Assembly: GCF_900109735.1 (NCBI RefSeq)
Contig: NZ_FOAS01000007.1
Span: 1-64,000 of the forward strand
Source: Atopomonas hussainii
Lineage (GTDB): Bacteria; Pseudomonadota; Gammaproteobacteria; Pseudomonadales; Pseudomonadaceae
Direction: 5' to 3'
Length of the DNA stretch: 64,000 nt
Within the stretch, counting starts at the first letter, position 1. Every line of letters begins with the position of its first letter. The notes below the pieces were generated by a model. The model made no database searches, was not told where the DNA came from, and saw nothing but the letters and a program-made list of their open reading frames with translations. Below, one piece after another: positions 34,877 to 49,195 of this stretch. A program made the translations under genes and the position numbers.

Positions 34877-35252
34877 AGCCCGGCACCGGCTGCATTACCA
34901 GCATTAGACCCAGCAGGGCCAGCACGGTGTAGTTGAAGGTCAACCAGCGCTCGGCAGCCATGCCGAGTGCTGCGACAGCCAGATACACCGCCGCCAACAA
35001 CACACACGCCAACAACAGCTGACCGCGCAACTCGCGCCACAGACTATTCAAACGATGCACGCGCACCAGCAGCAAAGCCTGCAGCAGCGAGGCAACCAAC
35101 GCCACGCCGACCACCAACTGTCGCAGATAATCCACTAAGCCGTGCACTAACATAGGCGCCAGCTGATACTGCTCCAGTGCCGGCAGCAGCATAAACTGCA
35201 GCGCCCACAGGCCGCCTACCCAGAGCATTTGCAGCAGGGGCCAGCCCAGCAT
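34857..35252 (-). CDS. DUF4149-like inner-membrane protein
   Basis: A small protein of unknown function with about four hydrophobic helices in 131 residues from the ATG at 35252. It starts LGWPLLQMLWVGGLWALQFMLLPALE, a pattern shared with DUF4149 proteins next to greA in pseudomonads. A longer in-frame start at 35339 would overlap greA by 59 bp and adds polar residues without an evident signal. It converges on yhbY with a 20-bp overlap, so there is no space for a separate terminator. Confidence 0.75.
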   Translation of the reverse strand: MLGWPLLQMLWVGGLWALQFMLLPALEQYQLAPMLVHGLVDYLRQLVVGVALVASLLQALLLVRVHRLNSLWRELRGQLLLACVLLAAVYLAVAALGMAAERWLTFNYTVLALLGLMLVMQPVPGFIQRNA

Positions 35253-35280
35253 CACCGCCGGTGACGCTGGGCGCAGCTCA

Positions 35281-35753
35281 TCAGAGATGCTTAACCTCGA
35301 CAATCTCGTACTCCACGAGGCCGCCTGGGGTCTGCACATTGACCACTTCGCCTTCTTCCTTGCCGATCAGGGCGCGAGCAATCGGAGAGCTGACGGAAAT
35401 CTTGCTCACTTTAATGTCCGCCTCGTCATCACCGACGATCTGGTAGGTCACTTCTTCGCCGGTTTCAACGTTGGCGATATCCACGGTCGTGCCGAAGATC
35501 ACCTTGCCGCTGTGCGCAATCGTAGTGACGTCGATCACCTGCGCATTGGACAGCTTGGCCTCGATATCGCGAATGCGCGCTTCCACCAAGCCTTGCTGCT
35601 CGCGCGCGGCGTGGTATTCGGCGTTTTCCTTCAAATCACCCAGCTCACGCGCTTCGGCGATGGCTTGGCTGATCTTCGGGCGCATTTCGCCTTTGAGGTG
35701 TTTCAGTTCTTCCTCCAAGGCACGCGAGCCTTGGAGGGTCATGGGGAACTTAC

Positions 35754-35757
<4 letters not shown>
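35281..35757 (-). CDS. greA: GreA, transcript cleavage factor
   Basis: Rescues backtracked RNA polymerase by stimulating cleavage of the nascent RNA. The 158-residue protein has an N-terminal antiparallel coiled coil (about 1-75, [17 protein letters not shown] through [12 protein letters not shown]) carrying the acidic tip, and a C-terminal FKBP-like globular domain. Its ATG overlaps the carB stop (ATGA), which is the usual coupling in this group. Confidence 0.96.
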
Positions 35758-38978
<3,221 letters not shown>

Positions 38979-39001
38979 GTGCTTACTCTCAAATCCCGTG
39001 C

Positions 39002-40138
39002 TTAGCGGCGCTTGGCCATGCTGTCGATGAAACGATCAAACAGCGGCGCAACATCGTGCGGGCCGGGGCTGGCTTCCGGGTGACCTTGGAAGCTGAACGC
39101 GGCCTTATCGGTGCGCTCAATACCCTGCAGGGTGTGGTCGAACAGCGACTTGTGGGTAGCACGCAGGTTGCTCGGCATGCTCGCCTCGTCCACGGCGAAA
39201 CCGTGGTTCTGGCTGGTGATCATCACCACACCGCTGTCTAGATCTTGCACAGGGTGGTTAGCACCGTGATGGCCGTGGCCCATCTTCACGGTTTTTGCGC
39301 CGGAGGCCAGTGCCAGCAACTGGTGACCCAAGCAGATGCCGAATACCGGAATCTCAGTTTCCAGCACTTCCTGAATCGCCTTGATGGCGTAATCGCACGG
39401 CTCCGGATCGCCAGGGCCGTTGGACAGGAACACGCCGTCGGGATTCAGCGCGAGCACTTCTGCGGCCGGGGTTTTCGCCGGCACTACGGTTAAGCGGCAG
39501 CCGCGCGCGACCAACATGCGCAGGATGTTCAGCTTAACGCCGTAGTCATAGGCCACCACGTGGTAGGGCAGCTGATCGGCAGCCACTTCGGGATGGCTGT
39601 CGGTTTCCAGACTCCACACGCCAGAGCGCCACTCGTACGCTTTAGCGCAGGTGACTTCTTTGGCTAAGTCCATGCCTTTGAGGCCCGGGAAGCCACGCGC
39701 CAGCTCCAGCGCTTGCTCGTCGGTGATGTTGTCACCGGCAAGAATGCAGCCGTTTTGCGAGCCTTTCTCACGCAGGATGCGGGTCAGGCGACGCGTGTCA
39801 ATACCGGCAATGGCGACCACATTATTGGCTTTTAGGTACTCATCCAGCGGCTGCTTGTTACGCCAGTTGGAGGACAGCAGCGGCAGGTCACGAATGACCA
39901 AGCCTGCGGCCCACACGCGGTCGGCTTCAGCATCTTCCGGCGTGGTGCCGGTGTTGCCGATATGGGGATAAGTCAGTGTTACGATTTGGCGCGCGTACGA
40001 CGGGTCAGTGAGGATTTCCTGGTAACCGGTCATGGCAGTGTTAAATACCACTTCACCGACGGTTTGCCCGTCAGCACCGATTGCCTCACCGCGAAAAATA
40101 CTACCGTCTGCGAGGGCGAGAATGGCTGGCTTGCTCAA
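39002..40138 (-). CDS. carA: Carbamoyl-phosphate synthase, small subunit (glutaminase)
   Basis: Hydrolyses glutamine and channels ammonia to CarB. The 378 residues include an N-terminal CarA domain and a class I glutamine amidotransferase domain with the nucleophile Cys269 in GICLGHQ and a C-terminal HPEASPGP. The start codon is TTG at 40138, with GGGAGG 5 nt upstream. No suitable ATG precedes it. Upstream is a leader with a short reading frame and a terminator-like hairpin, suggesting attenuation. Confidence 0.96.
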   Translation of the reverse strand: MSKPAILALADGSIFRGEAIGADGQTVGEVVFNTAMTGYQEILTDPSYARQIVTLTYPHIGNTGTTPEDAEADRVWAAGLVIRDLPLLSSNWRNKQPLDEYLKANNVVAIAGIDTRRLTRILREKGSQNGCILAGDNITDEQALELARGFPGLKGMDLAKEVTCAKAYEWRSGVWSLETDSHPEVAADQLPYHVVAYDYGVKLNILRMLVARGCRLTVVPAKTPAAEVLALNPDGVFLSNGPGDPEPCDYAIKAIQEVLETEIPVFGICLGHQLLALASGAKTVKMGHGHHGANHPVQDLDSGVVMITSQNHGFAVDEASMPSNLRATHKSLFDHTLQGIERTDKAAFSFQGHPEASPGPHDVAPLFDRFIDSMAKRR

Positions 40139-40187
40139 GAAGGCCTCCCGAAAAGCATAAGCAAGTCTTTAAGAAATCGCAGGTTGT

Positions 40188-40230
40188 AAAAAAGCGGAAT
40201 GACATTTCAGACAACGTCATCCCGCTTTTT
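40188..40230 (-). terminator. Terminator-like hairpin in carA leader (candidate attenuator)
   Basis: The minus strand folds into a 15-bp stem with one mismatch (40216-40230 with 40189-40203), a 12-nt loop and a run of six T at the 3' side (40188-40193). It ends 50 nt before the carA start. Because it lies inside the probable carA leader, it would act as an attenuator rather than as a terminator of dapB. Confidence 0.65.
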
Positions 40231-40263
40231 ATGCGAATTGTGTGGCGCACCGCGGAGGCACAC
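40207..40263 (-). CDS. Candidate 18-codon leader peptide of carAB
   Basis: A short frame starts with GTG at 40263, runs for 18 codons and stops with TGA at 40207-40209. Its last codons form the 5' arm of the terminator-like hairpin and the stop codon lies in the loop. A ribosome translating to the stop would therefore break the hairpin. I recall a short leader peptide and pyrimidine-dependent attenuation being described for Pseudomonas carAB, but no ribosome site is obvious here and translation is unproven. Confidence 0.45.
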   Translation of the reverse strand: MCLRGAPHNSHKKRDDVV

Positions 40264-40272
40264 TAAAGCAGT

Positions 40273-40301
40273 AGTCTACCGAAAAAGCCTTTTTTGGTCT
40301 A
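40273..40301 (-). promoter_or_regulatory. Candidate carAB promoter
   Basis: On the minus strand TAGACC (40296-40301) as -35 and TAGACT (40273-40278) as -10 are separated by 17 nt. Transcription would start near 40266, just before the leader frame. An alternating A/T stretch (AAAAAAGGCTTTTT) fills the spacer. Confidence 0.5.
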
Positions 40302-40469
40302 CCGCTTAACCGCCACACATTGCCAGATTGGCGACTAAAGAGCTGCCGAGCTAATTGGCGAACAGCTCAAGCGCAAGGCGTACGGAGCACAGCAACCGAG
40401 ACATACCGCCTTGGTAGGCGAGGCTGAGAGCACCGCACAACGCAGCGATTGAGCTGTGCAGCCATTAGA
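40302..40469. other. Non-coding DNA between dapB and the carA promoter
   Basis: About 170 bp follow the dapB stop codon (minus strand). No gene, tRNA or clear intrinsic terminator of dapB was found here. Transcription of dapB may run into the carA leader and end at the hairpin at 40188-40230. Confidence 0.5.
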
Positions 40470-41288
<819 letters not shown>

Positions 41289-41328
41289 CTAAATGATCGC
41301 CGGCCGCATCAGCGGCCGACCATCAGGA

Positions 41329-42459
41329 TTACAGATCACCAAAGAAGCGCTTCACGCCTTCAAACCAGCTATCCGCCTTGGGCGAATGCGTGCCGTCACC
41401 CTTGAGCGAACCACGGAACTCTTCGAGCAGTTCGCGCTGGCGCTTGGTGAGATTCACCGGTGTTTCTACCGCAATGCGGCAGAGCAAATCACCCGGCCCG
41501 CCACCGCGCACCGGTGCTACGCCTTTGCCGCGCAGGCGGAAGAGCTTACCGGTCTGGCTGCCTTCAGGGATTTTCAGCTTAACGCGACCATCCAGCGTCG
41601 GCACTTCCAGCTCGCCACCTAACGCGGCATCGGCAAAGCTGATCGGCACCTCGCAGTACAGGTTACGCCCATCACGCTGAAAGATCGCGTGCTCGCGCAC
41701 CTGCACCACCACGTACAAGTCACCCGCCGGCGCACCGGAGCTGCCCGCCTCGCCTTCGCCGGTCAGACGAATGCGATCGCCATTATCCACGCCCGCCGGC
41801 ACTTTCACCGACAGCGTTTTTTGCTCTTCTACGCGCCCCTGGCCACCACAACTACCGCACGGGTCGGTGATCATCTTGCCGCTGCCATGACAACGCGGAC
41901 AGGTCTGCTGCACCGAGAAGAAACCCTGCTGCATACGCACCTGGCCAATACCGCCACAGGTGGTACAGGTGGTCGGGCTGGTGCCTTTTTTCGCGCCAGT
42001 GCCATCGCACGGCTTACACGCCACCAGCGTGGGCACACGAATGGTCACGGTAGTGCCGCGCACCGCTTCTTCAAGATCTAGCTCCAGCGTGTAGCGCAGG
42101 TCAGCGCCGCGCTGCGGACCGCCACGACCACGGCCACCGCCGCCACCAAAGAAGTCGCTGAACACATCCCCGAAGATATCCGAGAAACTACCCGCGCCGG
42201 CGCCGCCACCAAAGCCGCCGCCACCCATTTGCGGGTCTACGCCGGCATGACCGTATTGGTCGTAAGCCTGACGCTTGCTGGCATCGGAGAGCACTTCATA
42301 GGCCTCGTTGGCCTCTTTGAATTTCTCTTCGGCTTCTTTGTCATCTGGGTTGCGGTCTGGGTGATATTTCATCGCCAAGCGGCGGTAAGCCTTTTTCAGC
42401 TCCGCATCACTGACGCCCTTGGCGACACCCAGCACCTCGTAATAATCACGCTTAGCCAT
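41329..42459 (-). CDS. dnaJ: DnaJ, Hsp40 co-chaperone
   Basis: Delivers substrates to DnaK and stimulates its ATPase. The 376 residues show the J domain with HPD at 33-35, a Gly/Phe-rich linker (about 75-115), four CxxCxGxG-type zinc repeats (about 145-215) and the C-terminal substrate-binding region. It follows dnaK by 81 bp and completes the grpE-dnaK-dnaJ set. Confidence 0.98.
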   Translation of the reverse strand: MAKRDYYEVLGVAKGVSDAELKKAYRRLAMKYHPDRNPDDKEAEEKFKEANEAYEVLSDASKRQAYDQYGHAGVDPQMGGGGFGGGAGAGSFSDIFGDVFSDFFGGGGGRGRGGPQRGADLRYTLELDLEEAVRGTTVTIRVPTLVACKPCDGTGAKKGTSPTTCTTCGGIGQVRMQQGFFSVQQTCPRCHGSGKMITDPCGSCGGQGRVEEQKTLSVKVPAGVDNGDRIRLTGEGEAGSSGAPAGDLYVVVQVREHAIFQRDGRNLYCEVPISFADAALGGELEVPTLDGRVKLKIPEGSQTGKLFRLRGKGVAPVRGGGPGDLLCRIAVETPVNLTKRQRELLEEFRGSLKGDGTHSPKADSWFEGVKRFFGDL

Positions 42460-42540
42460 TACCCCTCCTCACGGGTGGTCCAGATATGCCAACGCGGGAG
42501 AATCTCCCGCGCCGGCATCGTTCAGGACAGTGCGACCCGC

Positions 42541-44457
42541 TTATTTGGAGTCTTTAACTTCTTCGAACTCAGCATCAACCACGTCGTCAGCCGGCTTGGC
42601 AGCGTCTTCGGCTTGCGCCTCGGCGCCTTGCTGCTGCGCCTGCTCGGCGTACATCTTCTGCACCAGCGGCGAGGAAGCCTCGGACAGCGCATTGATCTTG
42701 GCTTCGATCTCGGCCTTGTCGTCGCCTTTCAGAGCCACTTCCAGGGCCGCAACAGCCGCTTCGATCGCACTCTTTTCCTCGGCAGTGGCTTTGTCGCCCG
42801 CTTCAGTCAAGGTCTTCTTGGTGCCATGCACCAATGCATCGCCTTGGTTGCGGATGGCCGCCAGCTCTTCGAACTTACGGTCTTCCTCGGCATGCGCCTC
42901 GGCGTCGCGCACCATGGCTTCGATTTCGTCATCGGACAGACCGGAGTTGGCCTTGATCACGATGGACTGCTCTTTGCCGGTGGCCTTGTCTTTGGCCGAC
43001 ACGTGCAGAATGCCGTTGGCATCGATGTCGAAGGTCACTTCGATCTGCGGCACGCCACGCGGCGCCGGCGGAATGTCGGCCAAGTCGAAACGACCCAGCG
43101 ACTTGTTCTGCCCAGCCTGCTTACGCTCACCTTGCAGCACGTGGATGGTCACGGCGCCTTGGTTGTCGTCAGCGGTAGAGAACACCTGCGATTTCTTGGT
43201 CGGAATGGTGGTGTTCTTGTCGATCAGCGGCGTCATCACGCCACCTAAGGTTTCGATGCCCAAGGTCAGCGGGGACACGTCCAGCAGCAGCACGTCTTTC
43301 ACGTCGCCAGACAACACCGCGCCCTGAATCGCCGCACCCATGGCCACAGCTTCATCGGGGTTAACATCTTTACGCGCTTCTTTGCCGAAGAACTCAGCAA
43401 CTTTCTTCTGCACCAGCGGCATACGGGTCTGGCCACCGACCAGAATCACTTCCTTGATGTCGCCCACGTTCAGGCCAGCATCTTTCAGCGCCACACGACA
43501 CGGCTCGATAGTACGCTCAACCAAGTCCTCAACCAGCGCTTCCAACTTGGCGCGGGAGATCTTCACGTTCAAGTGCTTAGGACCGGTGGCATCTGCAGTG
43601 ATGTACGGCAGATTCACATCAGTCTGGCTGCTGGAAGACAGTTCGATCTTGGCTTTTTCAGCGGCTTCTTTCAGACGCTGCATGGCCAGCGGATCGCCTT
43701 TCAGGTCGATACCAGCTTCTTTCTTGAATTCGTCAGCGAGGAACTCGATCAGACGCATATCGAAGTCTTCACCACCCAAGAAGGTGTCACCGTTGGTGGC
43801 CAACACTTCGAACTGATGCTCGCCGTCCACTTCGGCAATTTCGATCACGGAAATATCGAAGGTACCGCCGCCCAAGTCGTACACCACGATGGTGGAGTCG
43901 CCTTGCGCTTTGTCCATACCGTAAGCCAGCGCTGCGGCGGTAGGCTCGTTGATGATGCGCTTAACGTCCAAGCCTGCAATGCGACCAGCATCTTTGGTGG
44001 CCTGACGCTGGCTGTCGTTGAAGTAGGCCGGCACAGTGATCACCGCCTCGGTGACGGTTTCGCCAAGGTAGTCCTCAGCGGTTTTCTTCATCTTCTTCAG
44101 CACTTCGGCGCTGATTTGCGGCGGTGCAATCTTCTTGCCCTTCACCTCAACCCAGGCGTCGCCGTTGTCGGCTTTGGCGATGGTGTACGGCACCATCTTG
44201 ATGTCTTTCTGCACGACGTCTTCTTCAAAACGACGACCGATCAAACGCTTCACCGCGAACAGAGTGTTCTGCGGATTGGTCACCGCCTGACGCTTGGCAG
44301 ACTGGCCTACCAAGGTTTCACCATCATTGGTGTACGCAATGATCGACGGCGTAGTACGCGCACCTTCGGCGTTTTCAATCACTTTCACATTGCCGTTTTC
44401 CAACACCGATACGCAGGAGTTGGTGGTGCCCAGGTCGATCCCGATAATCTTGCCCAT
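42541..44457 (-). CDS. dnaK: DnaK, Hsp70 chaperone
   Basis: An ATP-dependent chaperone. The 638 residues include the nucleotide-binding domain with [19 protein letters not shown] and [11 protein letters not shown] conserved linker ([10 protein letters not shown]), a beta substrate-binding domain and an alpha lid follow, ending in the acidic EFEEVKDSK tail. It has its own sigma-32-type promoter immediately upstream, in addition to read-through from grpE. Confidence 0.98.
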   Translation of the reverse strand: MGKIIGIDLGTTNSCVSVLENGNVKVIENAEGARTTPSIIAYTNDGETLVGQSAKRQAVTNPQNTLFAVKRLIGRRFEEDVVQKDIKMVPYTIAKADNGDAWVEVKGKKIAPPQISAEVLKKMKKTAEDYLGETVTEAVITVPAYFNDSQRQATKDAGRIAGLDVKRIINEPTAAALAYGMDKAQGDSTIVVYDLGGGTFDISVIEIAEVDGEHQFEVLATNGDTFLGGEDFDMRLIEFLADEFKKEAGIDLKGDPLAMQRLKEAAEKAKIELSSSSQTDVNLPYITADATGPKHLNVKISRAKLEALVEDLVERTIEPCRVALKDAGLNVGDIKEVILVGGQTRMPLVQKKVAEFFGKEARKDVNPDEAVAMGAAIQGAVLSGDVKDVLLLDVSPLTLGIETLGGVMTPLIDKNTTIPTKKSQVFSTADDNQGAVTIHVLQGERKQAGQNKSLGRFDLADIPPAPRGVPQIEVTFDIDANGILHVSAKDKATGKEQSIVIKANSGLSDDEIEAMVRDAEAHAEEDRKFEELAAIRNQGDALVHGTKKTLTEAGDKATAEEKSAIEAAVAALEVALKGDDKAEIEAKINALSEASSPLVQKMYAEQAQQQGAEAQAEDAAKPADDVVDAEFEEVKDSK

Positions 44458-44517
44458 AAATACCTCGTAATAATGAACTGGCTCGTGACTTGAGCCTTAA
44501 CTTTGCCTATGCCCTAG

Positions 44518-44545
44518 AAGTGGGGGCACTGAGAGTAATTTCAAG
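44518..44545 (-). promoter_or_regulatory. Heat-shock (sigma-32) promoter for dnaK
   Basis: A perfect -35 CTTGAAA (44539-44545) and -10 CCCCACTT (44518-44525) are separated by 13 nt on the minus strand. Only one base differs from the sigma-32 -10 consensus. It lies just beyond the grpE stop codon, about 60 bp before dnaK. Confidence 0.82.
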
Positions 44546-44551
44546 CCCGCG

Positions 44552-45118
44552 TTAGGCCTGCTCATCAATCGATGGCAGCGCATCGGCCGGCGCTTTGCTG
44601 ACCACGACCATCGCCGGGCGCAGCAAACGACCACTTAAGGTGAAACCTTTCTGGAACACTTTCAGCACGCTGCCGGGCTCCATGGTGGCGCTTTCTTCCA
44701 TCACCATGGCCTGATGGTGCTCAGGATTAAACGGCTCGCCGACTGGGTTGAGCTGCTGCACTTGGAAGCGCTCCAGGGTGTCGAGGAACATCTTCAGCGT
44801 CAGCTGCATGCCTTCGCGCATGGGCTTGATGCTTTCGTCGTCGGCATTGGACAGCTCCAGACCGCGCTCCAGACTATCGACCACCGGCAGCAAGTCGTTG
44901 GCGAATTTTTCCAGCGCAAACTTGTGCGCCTTCTCCACATCCTGCTCGGCACGGCGACGGGCGTTTTGCACATCAGCCGCGGCGCGCAGCAATTGCTCTT
45001 TCGCCTCGGCCAGCTGGTTTTCCAGCTCGCCCACGCGACCCTCTGCCTCGCCGGACACATCATCGACCTGCGGGTTTAGCTCTTCGGGCTGGTTATCTAA
45101 GGTTTGCTCGTCAGCCAT
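44552..45118 (-). CDS. grpE: GrpE, nucleotide exchange factor for DnaK
   Basis: Releases ADP from DnaK. It has 188 residues from the ATG at 45118 (MADEQTLDN). GGAG is 6 nt upstream, and the adjacent ATG at 45121 is too close to it. A long coiled coil spans about 25-85, and the C-terminal beta domain contains [15 protein letters not shown]. Long in-frame extensions up to 45193 would overlap the promoter. Confidence 0.96.
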   Translation of the reverse strand: MADEQTLDNQPEELNPQVDDVSGEAEGRVGELENQLAEAKEQLLRAAADVQNARRRAEQDVEKAHKFALEKFANDLLPVVDSLERGLELSNADDESIKPMREGMQLTLKMFLDTLERFQVQQLNPVGEPFNPEHHQAMVMEESATMEPGSVLKVFQKGFTLSGRLLRPAMVVVSKAPADALPSIDEQA

Positions 45119-45171
45119 CATCCACTCCTTCAACCAATCATCTGCGAGCCCAGGGCTCGGCTTGGCCACAG

Positions 45172-45199
45172 TTATGGGGGCATCTCCCGGCATTTCAAG
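45172..45199 (-). promoter_or_regulatory. Heat-shock (sigma-32) promoter for grpE
   Basis: The minus strand has -35 CTTGAAA (45193-45199) and -10 CCCCATAA (45172-45179) with a 13-nt spacer, a strong match to the sigma-32 consensus. It is about 55 bp upstream of grpE and back-to-back with the LexA-controlled recN promoter region. Confidence 0.83.
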
Positions 45200-45245
45200 G
45201 GGTTATTGTTCAGGCTTGCGCAAATTCCAACAGCCAGCCAAACTA

Positions 45246-45261
45246 CTGTACAAATAACCAG
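45246..45261 (+). promoter_or_regulatory. LexA (SOS) box upstream of recN
   Basis: CTGTACAAATAACCAG fits the gammaproteobacterial SOS box CTG-N10-CAG with an A/T-rich centre. It lies 19 bp before the recN start, where LexA would block transcription. recN is one of the strongest SOS genes in E. coli. Confidence 0.78.
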
Positions 45262-45280
45262 ACAGCACGGAGAGCCGCTC

Positions 45281-46954
45281 ATGCTGGTGCACCTGGCCAT
45301 TCACAACTACGCGATTGTTGAACAGCTCGACCTTGAACTGCGCAGCGGCATGACCGCGATTACCGGCGAAACCGGCGCCGGCAAATCCATCATGCTCGAT
45401 GCGCTGGGCCTAACCCTAGGCGACCGCGCCGACAGCGGTGTGGTGCGCCCCGGCAGCGATAAGGCCGACATTCTCGCCACCTTCGATCTTGCCGACATCG
45501 CCGAAGCACGCGACTGGCTAGCCGAACGCGACCTTGGCGACGACGAGCAAGTCATCCTGCGCCGCGTGATCACCGCCGAGGGTCGCTCGCGCGGTTACAT
45601 CAACGGCACGCCCTGCCCGCAAGCCGATTTGCGCGAGCTGGGTGAATTACTCATCGACATTCACAGCCAACACGAGCACCAGTCGCTGCTTAAAACCGAC
45701 ACCCATCGGCGCTTATTAGATGAATACGCCGGCTGCGCCGACCTCGCCCGCCAAGTGCAGTTAGCCGCCCAGCGCTGGCGACAAACCCAGCAAGCGCTGG
45801 ATAAAGCCAACAGCAGCAGCGACGAACAACAAGCCCGCCTGCAACTACTGACCTACCAACTGGAAGAGCTCGAAGCGCTGAGCCTTGGTGACAACGAACT
45901 CAAAGAGCTAGAACAACAACAGCGCGAGCTGAGCAACGCCGAGAGCCTGCTGGCCGGCTGCCAGCAAGTGATCGACCTGTGCGCCGACAGCGATGCCGGC
46001 AACGTGCTGTCAGCACTCAACACCAGCCTCAATCGCCTAGGCGGCTTTCAAAGCAACAGCCCAGCCCTCAATGAAGCGGCCAACCTACTGGCCAGCGCGC
46101 AAATCCAAGTAGAAGAAGCCATCGGCGAGCTGCACCGCTTTTTGGATCATTTCGAAGCCGACCCGCAGCGCCTGCAAGATATTGAAGAGCGCCTGAGCCT
46201 GATCTATCAACTGGCGCGCAAACACAAAGTGCATCCCGACGAGCTGCTGAGCCTACAGCAGCAACTGCTCAATGAAGTGGAAAGCCTCAACGCCAACGAT
46301 CAAGCCGGCGAACACCTGCAAGAAGAACTCGACGCCTACGCTCGGCATTACCAGAGCAAAGCTGCAGAACTCAGCCAGCTACGCAGTCAAGCTGCCAGCA
46401 GCCTGAGCAGCGCCGTCGATGAGCAAATGCAGCGCCTTGGCATGCCCGGCGGCTGCTTTAGCGTGCATTTGAGCGCACACGAGAGCACCGACCCGCACCC
46501 TAACGGCGCCGAACGCGTGGAGTTTTTGGTTAGCACCAACCCGGGCCAACCGGCCAAGCCATTGGCCAAGGTGGCCTCCGGCGGCGAGCTTTCGCGCATC
46601 AGCTTGGCGATTCAGGTGATTACCGCGCAAACCTCACGCGTGCCGACCTTAGTATTTGACGAAGTCGATGTCGGCATCGGCGGCCCAACCGCTGAAGTGG
46701 TCGGCCAGTTGCTGCGCCAACTCGGCGCGCGCGGCCAAGTCCTCACCGTTACCCACTTGCCACAAGTGGCCGCACAGAGCCACCAACAGCTGTTTGTTTA
46801 CAAACAGCGCACCGCGCACAGCACACAAAGCGCTGTGCGCGAGCTGAGCCACGATGAACGTATCGAAGAAGTCGCACGCATGCTCGGCGGCATCGACCTT
46901 ACCGAGGCCTCGCTAGCCCACGCACGACAAATGGTCGGTAGTGCCAATCACTGA
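45281..46954 (+). CDS. recN: RecN, SMC-like DNA repair ATPase
   Basis: Acts in recombinational repair of double-strand breaks. The 557 residues have an N-terminal ATPase half with GETGAGKS at 29-36, long coiled-coil arms (about 165-370) and the C-terminal half with ASGGELSRISLA and VFDEVDVGIGG. The ATG at 45281 starts the conserved MLVHLAIHNYAIVE; GGAGAG is 6 nt upstream. A frame open back to 45104 would cross the LexA box and is rejected. Confidence 0.96.
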   Translation: MLVHLAIHNYAIVEQLDLELRSGMTAITGETGAGKSIMLDALGLTLGDRADSGVVRPGSDKADILATFDLADIAEARDWLAERDLGDDEQVILRRVITAEGRSRGYINGTPCPQADLRELGELLIDIHSQHEHQSLLKTDTHRRLLDEYAGCADLARQVQLAAQRWRQTQQALDKANSSSDEQQARLQLLTYQLEELEALSLGDNELKELEQQQRELSNAESLLAGCQQVIDLCADSDAGNVLSALNTSLNRLGGFQSNSPALNEAANLLASAQIQVEEAIGELHRFLDHFEADPQRLQDIEERLSLIYQLARKHKVHPDELLSLQQQLLNEVESLNANDQAGEHLQEELDAYARHYQSKAAELSQLRSQAASSLSSAVDEQMQRLGMPGGCFSVHLSAHESTDPHPNGAERVEFLVSTNPGQPAKPLAKVASGGELSRISLAIQVITAQTSRVPTLVFDEVDVGIGGPTAEVVGQLLRQLGARGQVLTVTHLPQVAAQSHQQLFVYKQRTAHSTQSAVRELSHDERIEEVARMLGGIDLTEASLAHARQMVGSANH

Positions 46955-46978
46955 CCACGGTCACAGAGCAATTCGCGC

Positions 46979-47013
46979 ATAAAAAAGGCGACCCGAGTGG
47001 TCGCCTTTTTTAT
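46979..47013. terminator. Bidirectional terminator between recN and fur
   Basis: A stem of AAAAAAGGCGACC with GGTCGCCTTTTTT (about 46981-47011) and a 4-6 nt loop, with A and T tracts on both sides. It can end the recN transcript on the plus strand and the fur transcript on the minus strand. Confidence 0.9.
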
Positions 47014-47045
47014 CTGCCCTGCGCATCTATTGAAGTGCGTGGCGC

Positions 47046-47456
47046 TTAGTCTTTTTTCTTCGGCTTACGGATGTACAGCACCAAGTTGTGGTCCACCAGC
47101 TCGAAGCCATGCTCCTTAACAATTTCGCGCTGACGGCGCTCAATTTCAGGATCACAAAACTCAATCACCTCGCCGGAATCGACATCCACCATGTGATCGT
47201 GATGACCGCTGTCCGCCAGCTCAAACACCGCATGGCCGCCATCGAAGTTGTGTCGCTCAACCAGGCCAGCTGCTTCAAACTGCGTCAGCACACGATAAAC
47301 CGTGGCCAAGCCAACATCTTCGCCCGCCTCCATCAGCGACTTGTAAACGTCTTCAGCGCTCATGTGACGCTGATCCGCTTGATCAAGCATTTGTAGGATT
47401 TTTACCCGCGGCAAAGTGACTTTCAGTCCGGCCTTACGCAGTTCGTTGTTTTCCAT
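47046..47456 (-). CDS. fur: Fur, ferric uptake regulator
   Basis: An Fe(II)-dependent repressor of iron uptake genes and of the prrF sRNA in this window. It has 136 residues from the ATG at 47456 (MENNELRKAGLK). An ATG two codons upstream is possible. The winged helix covers about 1-82 with GLATVYRVLTQFE as recognition region. The dimerisation domain has the metal ligands HHDHMV, then E-rich and H-containing segments. Unlike enterobacterial Fur it lacks the CxxC zinc motifs, as is known for P. aeruginosa Fur. Confidence 0.97.
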   Translation of the reverse strand: MENNELRKAGLKVTLPRVKILQMLDQADQRHMSAEDVYKSLMEAGEDVGLATVYRVLTQFEAAGLVERHNFDGGHAVFELADSGHHDHMVDVDSGEVIEFCDPEIERRQREIVKEHGFELVDHNLVLYIRKPKKKD

Positions 47457-47555
47457 AGTCATTCGTTCTCGGTATCCCGCGCTTCGCAGCGCCGGAATAT
47501 ACAGGTATGATCTTGGGCTTTGATTGCCCCGCAAGATAGTGGAAGTCGCCAACCG

Positions 47556-48074
47556 ATGCAAAAGCTGAAGATCCTGTCCGCCGTACTTGGCAGCACCCTC
47601 GCCCTTTCCGGCTGCTCGTTTTCCTTTCCCGGTGTCTACAAACTCGACATCCAACAGGGCAACGTTGTCACGCAAGACATGATAGACCAGTTGCGCCCAG
47701 GAATGACCCAACGCCAAGTGCGGTTTATTATGGGCAACCCGCTGATCCAAGACACCTTCCACCCGCTACGCTGGGACTACCTGTACAGCATTCAGCCCGG
47801 TGGCAGTGCACGCCAACAAGAGCGCGTCGCGCTGTATTTCAACCAAGAGCTAACGCTGGCAGGCCTGTCTGGCGACTTTATGCCGGGCGTCAGCCGTAAC
47901 GAGGCCATCATGGGCAGCGGCAGCAGCACGCAAGTCGATGACGGTAGCAGCCCTGCGCAGCCGGTCAGCGAAGAGCGCCCAGCACCGAGCAGCCTGCTGG
48001 AAGAAATCCAGCGTGAAGTGGACGAAGTTAAAGCCACGCCCGTGCCGACCCCAGAACCCTTGGAAGTCGAGTAA
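47556..48074 (+). CDS. bamE: BamE, outer-membrane assembly lipoprotein
   Basis: A subunit of the BAM complex that inserts beta-barrels in the outer membrane (OmlA in pseudomonads). It has 172 residues from the ATG at 47556. The signal peptide ends in LALSGC. The mature SmpA/OmlA domain has [24 protein letters not shown] and [10 protein letters not shown]. An extra 60-residue Ser/Pro/Glu-rich C-terminal tail follows, which short enterobacterial BamE lacks. It is divergent from fur, as in other Pseudomonas. Confidence 0.95.
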   Translation: MQKLKILSAVLGSTLALSGCSFSFPGVYKLDIQQGNVVTQDMIDQLRPGMTQRQVRFIMGNPLIQDTFHPLRWDYLYSIQPGGSARQQERVALYFNQELTLAGLSGDFMPGVSRNEAIMGSGSSTQVDDGSSPAQPVSEERPAPSSLLEEIQREVDEVKATPVPTPEPLEVE

Positions 48075-48090
48075 CTTCGACAGGCCAACC

Positions 48091-48114
48091 AAAGCCCGCT
48101 TCGGCGGGCTTTTT
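48091..48114 (+). terminator. Intrinsic terminator of bamE
   Basis: AAAGCCCGC pairs with GCGGGCTTT around a 4-nt TTCG loop and is followed by T residues, 16 nt after the bamE stop codon. Confidence 0.88.
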
Positions 48115-48123
48115 CATGCGCGC

Positions 48124-48157
48124 AAAAAAATACCCCGCCGATGGCGGGGTATTTTCA
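48124..48157 (-). terminator. Intrinsic terminator of lpxC / dcw cluster
   Basis: On the minus strand AATACCCCGCC pairs with GGCGGGGTATT around a 3-nt loop, followed by seven T. It lies 15 nt after the lpxC stop and is the only clear terminator found in the ftsI-lpxC series. Confidence 0.88.
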
Positions 48158-48171
48158 AGGAGAGAGCTAAC

Positions 48172-49083
<912 letters not shown>

Positions 49084-49195
49084 TCAGTCACTACTACTTG
49101 TGCTGGCTGCGAACCATTATCAACAAAGGTCGGACATGTTAGCAGAGCCAACCAAAGTTGAATACCAAGCACCGCTATGCGGCTGATTGAAACAA

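Noticed and set aside
45104-45280. N-terminal extension of RecN by 59 residues
   Set aside because: It would run through the LexA box and the grpE promoter. The conserved RecN N-terminus starts at 45281 with a good ribosome site.
47457-47762. N-terminal extension of Fur by about 100 residues
   Set aside because: It would overlap the divergent bamE gene and add sequence unlike Fur. Normal Fur length is reached from 47456.
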